Shown: positions 1-11,804 of the stretch, piece after piece
How the letters are laid out: the number at the start of each line of letters is the position of its first letter
Position numbering within the stretch: the first letter of the stretch is position 1
From: Leptodactylus fallax
Taxonomy: Eukaryota; Chordata; Amphibia; Anura; Leptodactylidae
Direction of reading: 5' to 3'
DNA: 64,000 nucleotides
Assembly (NCBI GenBank): GCA_947044405.1
Contig: CAMRHE010000460.1
Location: forward strand, 248,001 to 312,000
Notes under the pieces: model-generated
Databases searched by the model: none
What the model saw: the letters and a program-made list of their open reading frames with translations, nothing else
Told to the model about the DNA's origin: nothing
Position numbers and translations under genes: made by a program

Positions 1-538
1 CAATTATTTTCTATCCTTGTAAATGTAAATTTCATGCATGTGAATAAGACACATCCGGATATGATCTCTATTACCAATATGAATGAAAATTAAAATATTG
101 GCCAAACTCAATGTGAGGAGCAAAGCTGGAGATACAGAACCTGTAAATGTGGGACAAGGATAATTTCATTTTGGCTTGCGGCATTCTGCGATAATACACG
201 TAAGGAAAGCTGAGTGTCGGTAATTGAGCCTCATAAATCACTTGGAGATCTGTGACATAATATTCCATTATGAGCGGTAGGAGAAGGAAATGAATTGTTG
301 ATGACATTTGTCACATGAGGATGGCCGCCTCGCCTGTAGCTTCTCACTTGACTGATCATTCTTGTTGACCACAATGAGTGAAAATAGTAAAATTAAATGT
401 TATTACTTGTACTTGTAATTGTATTATTGATATTTGTTATTTATTAATTTGTTATTAATGTTATCTTCATTGAGCCCCCTTATCACTGGACTTCTGAATT
501 TTTCATCTGAAAATCATTTGGGTTATTCTTTATGGTCA
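1..538. other. non-coding DNA, no gene seen
   Basis: AT-rich sequence with no recognisable exon, RNA gene or repeat family. The only open frames are short and show no protein-family signature. It is either upstream of ANKS4B or part of its first intron. Confidence 0.5.
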
Positions 539-542
539 TTAA

Positions 543-775
543 AGGGGTTATTCAGTTTATAATGTTGATCCCTGGGATAGGCCATTAATATTGATTTGCA
601 GGGGTCTGATGTCCTGGATGTCCACAGATCTGTTATTCGGGAACAGCGCGGCTCCTGATAATGTTTACATACCGTAGGTACTGCAGCGTGAGCAGCGCAA
701 CTGCAGGCATGTAAATATTACCGGGGTTGCTCCCAAGATCCTCTTCTAAGGATAGACCATCCATATTAGACCCCT
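543..775. mobile_element. palindromic MITE with TTAA target duplication
   Basis: The segment is bounded on both sides by TTAA (539-542 and 776-779). The ends are inverted: AAGGGG on the left and CCCCTT on the right. TTAA duplication is the hallmark of piggyBac-type transposition. There is no coding capacity, so it is a non-autonomous element. The same type of end recurs across the window, for example in the two larger elements near 20.9 kb and 36.5 kb. Confidence 0.6.
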
Positions 776-779
776 TTAA

Positions 780-3700
780 GGGCAGTCTTCAGATATGCTG
801 CATAAGGGCACATGCACACAATCAGGATTTACATACAGAAAATCTGCACTGAAATCTGCATGTTTATGCATGGGAATCTGCACAGAAAACCCTCTCCCAC
901 TAGTGTGAATATGGAGCAGATTTTCATACATGTAAATGTGGATTTTGGTGCAGATTTTGAATCCATTTTTTAAAATCGAAGCTGGAAAAAGTAAATAAAT
1001 GAATCTGCTTTGCATCATAGGTGAATCTCTGAACTGAAACAATCTGCCTTATGTGCATGAGAAATGAGAATTTTTCATTGACTTTAATGCTAATGGTTTA
1101 AATTGTTGATTTTTTCCACATTGAAGTTCATGTGGAAAATCCGCACATAATCCTGATCACGTTCATGTACCCTTAGGGCCATTCATGCACTAGAATTTGG
1201 TGCTGATATTAAGGCGGATTCAGACTCAAAATCAGCATCAAATTTCACCCTGAATCTGCCTCTCAATGCAGGAGACTGAAAAAAGACACGTCTTGCCCTT
1301 AGTTTGCCGCATATTCCAGGGATAATTCAGCCATAGAACCTGCAGTGTCAGACAACCCCACGATTAGTCCCATTCATTTGCAGCTAATCTGTGAGTGAAA
1401 GCCAAAGCCAAAATTCAGATGGGCCGATAATGAACAGGGATTTTAGGAGTTTGTTACAAAATGTTAAATTTCTGTTGTCTGAACAGACCCTTCCCAAAAC
1501 ATCTAAAAATTAAGTGCTACAAAATCCAGTTCTCACCCATTTCATGGCCGCCTCTCAGGTCCCTCCGCACTGGCGGAGATGATGCCCAGTTTGTTGTCAC
1601 GTGACACTGTAGCCAATCACATTCTCATTCTAGTGACTAATGATGACAATTACTGGCCACATCGGTCATGTGACAACAAGCTGGGCATCATCACTATGTC
1701 AGGGGCAGGAGCAGCGGCACTGGGACTGGGGACATTCAAAGGGTGAACACTGTATTTTGACCTGTTTAGGACTATTCGCTGACTCCAGATGTCAGGCAGT
1801 GCCGGTCCTACATCCGCAGCACCATCTTTCACCGCAGGTAACTCTCCCACCCCTGCAATTTGGCAGCAGTAGATTGAGTTCCTAGATATAAGGGGGAGCC
1901 ACAGACCCAGGCGAGAAGTCAGGGGTCTGATACCTCCTGTCTTCAGTGGAGACGGATTTTCTCTCACTAAACTCAGCAAGAGATGAGCTGAAAATAGCAG
2001 ATAGGAGTATTTTCCTCTAATAATATATTACAAAGTTTCTTATAGTCACTTTAACTGTTCATTTACAAAAAAATATTTGAAGTTCTTACCAAGCCCATTA
2101 TCGGACATTTGTCCAGTGGCCGTGCTTGGCCGTGCATTCACTTGATTGGGACTAACCTGCGATCAGGTCATATGACCAATGAATGTGATGTCACATGGCA
2201 CTGGAAGTGAAAGTAATGCTCAAGGACAGGTGATCCACAGGGGTCCCGGGTGTTGGACCTCAAGGACCTTCAATTAATGACCTAAGGATAGGTCATCAAT
2301 GAATAAATCCTGGAAAAGCCCTTTAAAATCAATAGACTCCTCCAGATCCAAAGTGTCGCTGATTTCTGCCCTGACTAAGTAATAAACAGGAGACCCCTCC
2401 TCAATTAACTTAGAATTCCTTAACAGGGGATGTCAAAATGGGCTTTCAACTTTTGACAGCTCCAGAGATTCATGACATCTTTGAAATCTCATCATAAAAG
2501 ATTAATTTCACGATTCATTGCTTAAAAAGATAATAAAACTGATTAGTTTCCTCTAAAGAATACAAATCTTAGACTTCAAAGTTAGGAAATAAAATCTTTC
2601 TTATCCAAACAGGTAAGATGCCAGGACAGAGGATATATCGAAAGATAAATTACAAAGGAATATATACTTTGCAGACCTCCTGCAGCTTTACTAGCTATGA
2701 AATATACAACGTTACCAGCATTTGCATTATTGTCACAAGGTGTAAGGTTTTATGACAGATCATACATGTAGGGTGTGGTGGACGATTACATGGGGCTAAT
2801 ATGTACACGGTGATGTATGTATAGATTAGGATACGCCAGTCTTAATAAATACAGGCGTCACAGCATTGCTTCTACATTATCAGATCAATAAGACCACCAT
2901 ATGATGGCACATCTGCTCTTATACTGCCTCTAAAGTGTGAGCAGAGGAAGGAGATCAGGCATGTTGAATGCAATATGTTTGATTGTAGGATTCCTTCCTT
3001 GTAGACTGTCTGCAGATGACATTGTTGCCATTAATCTACTGTGTATGGGCGGTATTATTGTTGGGCATTGTTGGGTGTCAACCACATCTCATATATATTT
3101 TCAGCGCCACTCCGAATATTCCATAAATACATTTGCTCCGTGATATGTTTCGATTTTCCATAATATATTAGGAGGTATACAATGCAAATTATTTCTAGCT
3201 GACAAAGAAACAATCAGATGTGCTGACTGCAGAAAACGCTGGCTGTATAGCGATGTAAATTGTATGAATTAAAAAAATATTGCAAAAAAAAAAGCAGCAA
3301 CCTGTGGGGGAAGTACTTAAAGGGAACCAGCCAGAAGATACTGGGACTCTAACCCCCCAGCCAGTTCTTATAACCTGACAGTTTAATGTATGCCTATAGT
3401 ATATATCTGCCCCTCCATCCTCCGCATTGTTTATGAACAGAAACACTGCAATACTTATAGATGGACGTGGAATAAGATCTTACATCTTTCTTACATATAC
3501 GAGAAATGTCGTCTATATCCGCCAATTTCGGCAGGATAAGCCGATGTGTGATGTGTATGGGATCCTGCAGACACTTCCCCGGTAGGTAATGTTGGGGCAG
3601 GACAGTTTGGACATGTTGAATTTTAACACCTGATTAGTGGTGGAAGGTAAGCAGCAGTCGGAGGTCATAGCTAACTCCTGTCCCTCCTCCCTACTGACAA

Positions 3701-4280
3701 TACATGCATCATTTGTCAAGCTGGGCATTCATGTATATAGGTCAGTAGGGAGAAATAGCTGTAACTAATTATTCACACCTGCGCTCAGGTTTCCGTTCTT
3801 CAGGTCTGCTTGGGGACCCAAAAAATGGAAACCCTATCTTCTTAAAAAAAGGTTACTCGCAGAAACCCGCAGAAACCCCATAGACTATAATGAGGTCCAT
3901 CGGGTTTCCACTGGGTTTCTGCTGATTTTATACTGATATCGGAGAAGAGAAAAGTCCTGCAGAATGTGGAACAGAGTGTAAACCTAACGTAAATGGGGTA
4001 GTCTATTTGGGCTACTTTTTGTCTATTGGGTCTTCTTCCTTTACAGGCAGTTGCAATGGGATTCTTCTCATAAGAACCACCTGTTCAGCTGATTAAGCCG
4101 CTCACCCGCTTGGCACTCACTTACTTATAGCAATAGCTTTTATGTGTTATTCATGGATCCCTCTAGATTTGGTTAGTGGAGCTTTACTCTTTCCTCTAAT
4201 ACCAGGCCTCTTAGCATCAAGATCTGTAGACTCACTTTAAAGGGTAAATTTTGATCCTTTTTTGCTTATTTTTCTTTTAG
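780..4280. other. non-coding DNA with degenerate repeats, probably ANKS4B intron 1
   Basis: The region holds several low-grade interspersed repeats. One (about 800-1500) is rich in the motif AATCTGC on both strands. Another (about 1555-1700) has GTCACGTGAC and GTCATGTGAC arms around a CCAATCAC core. A third (about 2080-2330) ends in CCTTTAAA. I looked for an exon encoding the ANKS4B N-terminus (first ankyrin repeat) on the + strand and did not find one. The last bases before 4281 form a polypyrimidine tract ending in TTTTAG, a normal 3' splice site. Confidence 0.5.
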
Positions 4281-5346
4281 TGGTGATCCAAACAAAAGTG
4301 ACATATGGGGTAACACGCCACTCCATCATGCAGCGGAGAAAGGCCATGCTAACTGTGTGGCATTCCTAATTAATTTTGGAGCAAATATTTTTGCACTGGA
4401 TAACCAGATCCGTTCACCACTGGATGTGGCCATCCTGAAAGACCATAAAGAATGTGTCAAAATCTTGGATGGAGCCGCCAGTAAGCAAAATTCCCTGAAT
4501 CCTAAGAAGGTTGCTCACTTAAAGGAGCAAGCTATGAAAGATGCAGAACGTAAGATCAAAGAGTGTGAGAAGCTCCAAGAGAAACATCAGAGCCAGATGA
4601 ACAAAAACTTTAGCAGGAACAAAACTGGCACAGTAAATTCATCGAAAGGAACTTTGTCAGGCTCTGTCGGTGCCAAGTTTTCAACACCATCGACCATGAG
4701 CACATTATCCAAGAGTCTGAAGGACACATTGCAGCTCAAATTGAGAAAGAAAGATAAAAACACAATGGACGGAGACACAATGAGCAATGTCATGTTTGCC
4801 AATGATGAAAGCTCTAGTGGCCAACGTACTAAGGTCACTGATGTCTTCAGCGAACATGAAGAGGAAGAGATGACCTCAGAAGAAAAAGAAAAACTATCTA
4901 TTTTTCACCGACCTGGCCTTGGGAACATAGTTTTCCGGAGCAACCAGACGACAGGTATTAACACTGATTTTGGTGACATTTCTACACCTGAAGATGACAC
5001 AGGTTTTACAGTCAACAGTGAATTGTTTGCAACAGAGGCCAACGATGGCAATGACAATGATCCCGACACTGACATCAACGAGACCTGGAATGTAGATGAC
5101 ATGGACCTAGATATGGAAGAAGAAAGTTCCCCTCTTCAGGTCTTCTTGGCATCTCATGGCTTACTTGAATTGCATGTCACTCTTTTGAGAGAGAAAATTG
5201 ATTTAGAGTCTCTTCTCATGTGTTCTAATGAAGATCTGCAGAGTATTCACATCCAACTTGGACCAAGAAAGAAACTCCTTAATGCAGTAGAAAAAAGGAA
5301 AAATGTTCTGTACAAGCCGGGAAAGATCACAGACACTAAGTTATAA
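4281..5346 (+). CDS. ANKS4B: ANKS4B, last coding exon (5' partial): ankyrin-repeat and SAM-domain scaffold of the microvillar adhesion complex
   Basis: The exon opens after TTTTAG at 4280 with one leftover base, then reads 354 codons to TAA at 5344-5346. Counting from its first full codon, residues 8-68 hold two ankyrin repeats (WGNTPLHHAA and RSPLDVAILK helices). Residues 74-103 are a Lys/Glu-rich helix likely to form a coiled coil. A Ser/Thr-rich and then acidic linker follows, including RPGLGNIVFR, and a SAM domain lies at about 283-345 (QVFLASHGL, DLQSIHIQLGPRKKLL). The C-terminus DTKL is a class I PDZ ligand. This order and ending match ANKS4B (Harp) and its paralogue USH1G; the closer overall resemblance is to ANKS4B. 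The known role is binding harmonin (USH1C) and MYO7B to hold protocadherin links at brush-border tips. The first ankyrin repeat belongs to an upstream exon not found here. Neighbouring convergent CRYM supports the ANKS4B identity. Confidence 0.95.
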
Positions 5347-5476
5347 GCAGATTCTATACAAGAAGCATGGCTTCTGGGAGGGAGTGGATCCACCAACTCA
5401 TATACTGTAAAAACTCTTTGAGACGTCCTCACAAAATTCCACAAAAATAGTCTTTTGTGGGGATATCCTCTCAAGG

Positions 5477-5482
5477 AATAAA
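5477..5482 (+). terminator. ANKS4B: candidate poly(A) signal of ANKS4B
   Basis: A canonical AATAAA lies about 130 nt after the ANKS4B stop codon. A short 3' UTR is plausible, but no transcript evidence is available. Confidence 0.5.
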
Positions 5483-5917
5483 ATACACAGAATGCAGGTA
5501 AAATGTGTAATGAAACCAGTAACTTGTACAGCTCATTATTAAACCTAAAGAATACAGAAACACCCCAAAACCAGTCCATGAAGGACACAGTGGACACATA
5601 GCAGATATAATTGTATTATGACAATCTCTACAACTTCTCTGCATCTGGGAAGTTTCAGCATGGCCTATATATATAATATGTAACATGTAAACCCAATATC
5701 TAGATATTATACTGCAGTGATCTACCTGTGGATTCTCACTGTACCTTACCAATGACTTCTAGACCATGATAATAGGTTTGGAGAGCCACAGTACAGCATA
5801 GAATACGGTACGGTATCCTTCTCTTTTTACTGTACCTAATGCAGGACCCGCTCCTCAGTCTCCTGAATTTTACTGACTTGTTTGTCATTTGTCCTGGAGG
5901 ACTCTGTCATCTGGTCA

Positions 5918-7630
5918 GTGACTAGCATGGTTTCTCTATTTTCAGTACACAGCATCGCTCATCTATCCTCAGTCCCCAGTCTGGTTCCCCTATCCTCAGT
6001 CACTAGCATGGCTCCCTTATCCTCAGCCCCAAGCATGGTTCTGCTATCCTCAGTCCCCAGCAGGCTATCCCTCACCTCAGTCCCCAGTATGGATCCCCTA
6101 TCCTCAGTCCCCAGTCTGGTTCCCCTATGCTCAGTCCCCAGTATGGCTCCGCTATCCTCAGTCCCCAGTCTGGCTCCGCTATCCTCAGTCCCCAGTCTGG
6201 TTCCCCTATCTTCCGTCCCCAGTATGGCTCCCGTATCCTCAGTAACTAGCATGGTTCTGCTACCCTCAGTCCCCAGTATGGCTCCCCTATCCTCAGTCCC
6301 CAGTATGGCTCCCCTATCTTCCGTCCTCAGTATGGCTCCCCTATCCTCAGTCCCCAGTCTGGCTCCGCTATCCTCAGTCCCCAGTCTGGTTCCCCTATCT
6401 TCCGTCCCCAGTATGGCTCCCCTATCCTCAGTCCCCAGTATGGCTCCCCTATCCTCAGTCCCCAGTATGGCTCCCCTATCTTCCATCCCCAGTATGGCTC
6501 CCCTATCCTCAGTCCCCAGTCTGGCTCCGCTATCCTCAGTCCCCAGTCTGGCTCCGCTATCCTCAGTCACTAGCATGGTTCTGCTATCCTCAGTCCCCAG
6601 TCTGGTTCCCCTATCCTCAGTCACTAGCATGGCTCCCTTATCCTCAGCCCCAAGCATGGTTCTGCTATCCTCAGTCCCCAGCAGGATGTCCCTCACCTCA
6701 GTCCCCAGTATGGATCCCCTATCCTCAGTCCCCAGAATGGTTTCCCTCTCATCAGTATCCAGCATAGCCCATCTATCCTCAGTCCTCAGTCTGGCTCCGC
6801 TATCCTCAGTCCCCAGTCTGGTTCCCCTATGCTCAGTCCCCAGTATGGCTCCGCTATCCTCAGTCCCCAGTCTGGCTCCGCTATCCTCAGTCCGCAGTCT
6901 GGTTCCCCTATCCTCAGTCCCCAGTATGGTTCAGCTATCCTCAGTCCCCAGTCTGGATCCCCTATCTTCCGTCCCCAGTATGGCTCCCGTATCCTCAGTA
7001 ACTAGCATGGTTCTGCTACCCTCAGTCCCCAGTATGGCTCCCCTATCCTCAGTCCCCAATATGGCTCCCCTATCTTCCGTCCCCAGTATGGCTCCCCTAT
7101 CCTCAGTCCCCAGTCTGGCTCCGCTATCCTCAGTCCCCAGTCTGGCTCCGCTATCCTCAGTCACTAGCATGGTTCTGCTATCTTCAGTCCCCAGTCTGGC
7201 TCCCCTATCCTCAGTCCCCAGTCTGGCTCCCCTATCCTCAGTCCCCAGTATAGTTCCCCTATCCTCAGTCCCCAGTCTGGCTCCGCTATCCTCAGTCACT
7301 AGCATGGTTCTGCTATCCTCAGTCCCCAGTATGGTTCCCCTATCCTCAGTCCCCAGTCTGGCTCCCCTATCCTCAGTCACTAGCATGGTTCTGCTATCCT
7401 CAGTCCCCAGCATGGTTTCCCTCTCATCAGTATCCAGCATAGCCCATCTATCCTCAGTCTCCAGCAGTAGGTCCCTCAGCTCAGTCCACACTATGGCTTC
7501 CTATTCTCATTCCTTAGAATGTCTTCCTCAGTTCTCAGTCCCAGGCAGGACTTTTCTCTCCTCAGTTCCTAGCATGGCTCTCCTACTCTCAGGCAAGATT
7601 TCCTTACCTTCAGTCTTCAGCATAGCCAAT
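5918..7630. repeat. 27-bp minisatellite, about 60 units
   Basis: Units read TATCCTCAGTCCCCAG followed by a variable T/CATGGCTCCCC-type segment. The edges are degenerate (before about 5950 and after about 7430). Because 27 is a multiple of 3, one + frame stays open for 599 codons (5882-7681, first codon TTG, period LSSVPSMAP), and two - frames stay open for 268 and 186 codons (period GTEDRGAIL). The + frame has no ATG-led start with a signal peptide, no recognised domain and no splice context, so I treat it as non-coding. Blocks recur: the segment near 5990-6110 is nearly repeated at 6600-6720. Confidence 0.9.
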
Positions 7631-7639
7631 ACTGTCATT

Positions 7640-8200
7640 CGTATTCTACCTTGGATGGTGAACTTATTTTTGTCCACATGATGACTCCAAGTAGTAGTAA
7701 GTAAAGGTGTAGCTTATGGTCTGAGCTCTGTTCACATGTACCATGACATCTGCTGCACACAGAGCTCCGCCATTCCTTCTTCCCATCCTCCAATATGCAG
7801 CACATTGCTTCTTTGTGTTGTATTCAATCAGAGGATGCAGTAACGTTGGGTTGAAGTATATACATCTCTTTCCATGTGATTCCTTTAGCACCTAAATAGT
7901 TCTCTGCAGTCAAGTATAAACTTCTTTGGAGGTCTTTTAGACTTGCCGAATCCTCCCCATTATTTGCATACAATGGATTGCTCATATACTATACATCAGG
8001 CACATGACATGGGTATTACATGCACCTTACCAATAATTCATGAACCAATAAACAGGGGTTATACCAGAAAAATAGTTATGTTTCCCATCCATCACCATCC
8101 TTACTATAATGCTGCGTAGTGACAGTGGCGTGGTCCTCACATATGGATATTTCGCCTTGAGGAGTCCTGGGCAAAGGTTTCACCTAGGTCAATATGTATT
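7640..8200. other. intergenic DNA, nothing recognised
   Basis: Single-copy-looking AT-rich DNA between the 27-bp array and the next MITE. No exon or repeat signature was seen. Confidence 0.4.
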
Positions 8201-8202
8201 TT

Positions 8203-8457
8203 AAAGGTTATGTAGACTTTAGCCATTAAGTTTTGGTTTTGTTATACCAATGTAAATTTTCAGCTGTCGGAACTGAGTTTGACTACAGGATCTCTCTGGA
8301 TTGTAGTCTGTTACCACAGCAACACATAACGAGGCACAAAACGAGTGGGAGTTTTTTTTTAATTAGCAGCTCTGCCAAGTTTCTTAATTTTTTTAAATTT
8401 TAGAAGCAAAGGAGTAAAATGAAACAAAGATGGTTGTGAAAGTCAACATAACCTTTG
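8203..8457. mobile_element. palindromic MITE
   Basis: Inverted termini are AAAGGTTATGTAGACTTT on the left and GAAAGTCAACATAACCTTT on the right, with an AT-rich centre and no coding capacity. The superfamily is not assigned. Confidence 0.55.
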
Positions 8458-8459
8458 TA

Positions 8460-9246
8460 AAGAGAGTTGTAAAGGTTGCTAAGCCTTGTTATAAGTGGGA
8501 GAGTTCACAGTGAACAGGCACGCACATATCGCCTAAGGACCCAGCGCATGTTTGGTGCAGTTGATCCATGCAAATGGAAAGGCACAATCTATATGCTTTA
8601 AGTGTGTATTTAGTATGTATAAGTAAACTGCTTTATTACTGTCTACATTATCGGTGCTAATGAGATTCCAGACCTGCAGAATAAAGGCGATTATGTACAT
8701 TATGTATGACCGCAGTCACTGACTCATTAATGAAATGACACTTCCCATTTATGCAGCTATACGTATACAGCAGGTGGTAGAAAACTAAATAAATAAAACT
8801 TATACGGTTATTAATAATGTATCACAAAGAATATTGAGACGGCAAAACTGTCAAGAGTTCAACACAGATATCTACACTTGATGGAAATTTTGCATACGTA
8901 AATAGCACAGAAATCCAGAAAGATTTTCTTGTAGAAGCTACAAAGGAGAATGCAGGGGTACAGGGAAGTGGGAAGTGTGACGGGCTTGGAAAGTTTATTT
9001 ACCAGCACACACAGCAGCTTTAGGACAATCCACCTGAGCACTAAACCCTTTCTTATTGGCTCCTGGAACCCCTCAACTGGGCTCTGTACAGTATACGGCC
9101 CTATGATTGTACCCCTATAGCTATGCCACTGGGACTCTCCATAGTACATAGTCAAGAAAGGGCAATATCCACACTTACTATAAAAACAATGGGCTGCGTA
9201 TCACTGTCTTCATTTCTTACATCTTTCTTTCTGAGACGTCCTCTTT
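8460..9246. other. intergenic DNA, nothing recognised
   Basis: No gene, tandem repeat or clear transposon end was identified. The 98-codon - strand open frame near 9.0 kb shows no family motif. Confidence 0.4.
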
Positions 9247-9471
9247 AAGGCTGAGGCTCCACCATGCAGATATGCAGCTTTTTTGTTGCAGATTTTGCTT
9301 TGTTTTTTTTTGAGTCAAAGCCAAGAATGGCTACAAAAGGAAAGGAAGATATATGGGAAGCTTCTTGTACTTCTATCTTCTGCTCAATCCACTCCTGGCT
9401 TTGGCTCAAAAAACTGCAGCAAAATCTGCAACAACAGAAGCTGCGTTTCCACAACGTGGGGTCTCAGCCTT
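9247..9471. mobile_element. palindromic MITE with near full-length inverted arms
   Basis: The left arm carries GTTGCAGATTTTGCT and GAGTCAAAGCCAAGAATGG. The right arm carries their complements, TGGCTTTGGCTC and AGCAAAATCTGCAAC. The ends AAGGCTGAGGCTCC and GGGGTCTCAGCCTT are inverted. The whole element can fold into one hairpin. The short open frames on both strands are products of this palindrome. Confidence 0.65.
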
Positions 9472-9893
9472 GCTCACAAACAAAACAGAATAATGGTCAA
9501 TGAAATGAGATTACATTTGTCACCAGTTGTTCTAACATGGAGGACATTACAGACATTTTATCCTATGGACACCAGGGCTCTGTTTAATAAATTAGAAATT
9601 AAATTAAGGTCTGATTTTATGTAACCGATTAGAAAAATGACACAGATTACTGCTGCATTTTAATTAGCAGATAGAATACTTCTGTGATTGCCGCGGACTA
9701 TTCATTAGGCAGTGACAATCTGTTAGCGACTCACTTTTCTAGCCCATAAACCCAGCTTGCCATCAGTTACATTGACGTAAGGTGATTTTGATTTATGGCT
9801 GACTGATTACATGGATAAGAAAGGGATTGTTAATATAATTAGCATGAGAATGGCAACCTGGTGACATCTCGTTGATTATATTGTTAATCTGTT

Positions 9894-10035
9894 TTCCCTT
9901 AGTCCTAACAGCAGCACAATATGGGGTATTTCTCCCCCTGTGTATTGTTTAGGACAGGTGGAACTTTTAATTAGCACAAAAATGTGCTTACTAACCTGCC
10001 CTATAAGAGGGCACGAGAGACCTCCCTCACCTGTG
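9894..10035. repeat. DIRS inverted terminal repeat, one copy (element 3' end)
   Basis: 142 bp starting TTCCCTTAGTCCTAACAGC and ending CTCACCTGTG. It is the inverted partner of 11805-11946, with a few differences near the tip (TTAGTCCTAAC here against TTACGTCCTAC in the partner). The 25 bp just outside (9869-9893) are also repeated inverted in the internal complementary region, so they belong to the element. Confidence 0.9.
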
Positions 10036-10078
10036 TAAATTATAAAGTAAAAGAAACAAGATTTTAGGGAGGGAAGCC

Positions 10079-10162
10079 TTGTGCTGCTGTTAGGACTAAG
10101 GGAAAACAGATTAACAATATAATCAACGATTCCCTTACGTCCTACAGCAGCACAATATGGGG
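10079..10162. repeat. DIRS internal complementary region
   Basis: Two adjoining parts. Bases 10079-10129 (51 bp) are the exact reverse complement of 9869-9919, the right terminus with its 25-bp extension. Bases 10130-10162 (33 bp) are the exact reverse complement of 11914-11946, the left terminus. In the DIRS replication model such a region acts as a splint that aligns both ends of the linear copy so that a circle can be closed. It sits 18 bp beyond the recombinase stop codon. Confidence 0.92.
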
Positions 10163-10180
10163 ATATAGCAAGTAATTCCC

Positions 10181-11416
10181 CTAGGGAGGGTTTCCTCGCC
10201 TTACAACCTCAAGAACTGTCTGGCCAAAGGCAGTCGCCTCGGAACTGCGGACATCCAAATGATAGTGTTTGACGAAAGTCAGCTGGGATGACCAAGAAGC
10301 AGCCGCACAAATTTGATCCAGTGGAAGCGAGCGATTCTCAGCCCAAGAAGTCGACACAGCCCTGGTCGAATGGGCTGTACAAAAAACTGGAGGAAGCAAC
10401 CCTTGAGCAATGAAAGAAGTTTTGATTGCCTCCTTAATCCATCTGGACAAGGAGGGTCTGGAAGCTTTAAGACCTCTGTCTTTACCATACATATTGACTA
10501 GGAGATTTTCAGTTCTCCTGAAAGATTGTGTCCGCGATAAGTAAATTCGCAGACACCTCACCACATCCAAAGTATGAAGTTTAAACTCCTCTTCTGAGGA
10601 TGGATCCGGAAGGAAAACAGGCAAAGAAATCAATTGATTATAGTTATTACGTGAAGGAACCTTAGGGATAAAGCCAGGCAAAAACCTAAGGTGGACCCTA
10701 TCTGAAAAAAATACAATATAAGGTTCTTTGGAGGAGAGCGCCTGAAGCTCTCCTACCCTTTTGGCAGATGTGATGGCTAACAAAAAAGTAGTTTTAAAGG
10801 CTAAAAATTTTAGCTCCGCAGCTTCCAAAGGTTCAAAAGGAGGACCACAAAGGCCTGAAAGGACCGTCGCAAGGTCCCATTGGGGAATAGGAGAAGATAC
10901 AGCAGGTTTCAGCCTCGCCGCTCCTTTAAGGAATCTTGCAACCAGGGAATCCTGGGACAACCGTCTGTTTAAGTGGGCGGATAAAGCCGATACCTGTACC
11001 TTTAAAGTAGCAGGGGCAAAGCCCCTGTCCAAGCCATCCTGAAGAAAATCCAAAACATCAGAAGTCAAAGGATTAGAACTATCAACGCCTCTTTTGGAGC
11101 ACCACTCCAAAAAAATCTTAGCTGTCCTCTGGTAATTCCTTTTGGTGGATTCAGCTCTCGCACAGGAAAGCGTCTTCAGGACGGCTTCTGACAGTCCTCT
11201 ATACATTCGTAGGGACTGGTCAACCTCCAGGCTGTCAGGTTGAATTTCCTCAGATCCTGGCACTTCAGTGATCCTTGGGAAACCAGGTTCTGGGTGGGGG
11301 GAATCATGCAGCAAGACCAGCAATATGAATCGACCATTCATATAATATATGAACAAGAATAAATAAATATTACTTACCTTCCTGAGATTATAGCACCAAA
11401 ACGGGTCAAATGCCAT
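10181..11416 (-). CDS. tyrosine recombinase of the DIRS element (411 aa)
   Basis: An uninterrupted ATG-to-stop frame. Residues about 85-170 form the N-terminal SAM-like core-binding domain (TKRNYQRTAKIFLEW, FAPATLKVQVSALSAHL). The catalytic domain follows with the family's conserved residues: the first Arg in SAKRVGEL, His-x-x-Arg in AHSTRAVS, and the nucleophile Tyr in KHYHLDV. Its expected job is to integrate the circular DNA copy without making a target duplication. The first 50 or so residues (IYLFLFIYYMNG) look unlike a recombinase and may be leader sequence read through; a good GTAAGT donor sequence at 11377-11372 lies in this part. The frame is intact, which suggests a fairly young copy, but the element lacks reverse transcriptase, so any mobility would need help in trans. 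Confidence 0.9.
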   Translation of the reverse strand: MAFDPFWCYNLRKVSNIYLFLFIYYMNGRFILLVLLHDSPHPEPGFPRITEVPGSEEIQPDSLEVDQSLRMYRGLSEAVLKTLSCARAESTKRNYQRTAKIFLEWCSKRGVDSSNPLTSDVLDFLQDGLDRGFAPATLKVQVSALSAHLNRRLSQDSLVARFLKGAARLKPAVSSPIPQWDLATVLSGLCGPPFEPLEAAELKFLAFKTTFLLAITSAKRVGELQALSSKEPYIVFFSDRVHLRFLPGFIPKVPSRNNYNQLISLPVFLPDPSSEEEFKLHTLDVVRCLRIYLSRTQSFRRTENLLVNMYGKDRGLKASRPSLSRWIKEAIKTSFIAQGLLPPVFCTAHSTRAVSTSWAENRSLPLDQICAAASWSSQLTFVKHYHLDVRSSEATAFGQTVLEVVRRGNPP

Positions 11417-11804
11417 AATGAAACATAGAGGAGCAAAAGCCTAAGTCAGAGGCTCAAACAACAAGCAGCAAAAATCAATTCTATATTTTGCCTTTAAATT
11501 TTAAATTTCCAAACTTACCGCACTTTTTCCGAGAACCGGAAGTAGGCGCGAAGGAGTCCGGCGAAATCCGTCCGCACGGGAACCCGGACACATAGAAGGG
11601 TTCCGGCCGTCGCAAAGTCCGACGTACCCTCCAGGTAGGCCGAAGCCTACCACCGGCCGAAGAATTACCGACAGAAGCGCTGAGAAGAAGGAACGCAGGC
11701 CGGCAACAGAAGGAAACGACCACCTCAAGGTAAGAAAAAACCCCTTAACTCTAGAGAGGTCACAAGAGACCTCCTCCACCTGTCCCACACAGGACAGAAA
11801 AAAA

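Noticed and set aside
10279..11042. Open frames opposite or beside the recombinase (for example 10761-11042 +)
   Set aside because: They are shadows of the intact 411-codon recombinase frame and have no domain signature.
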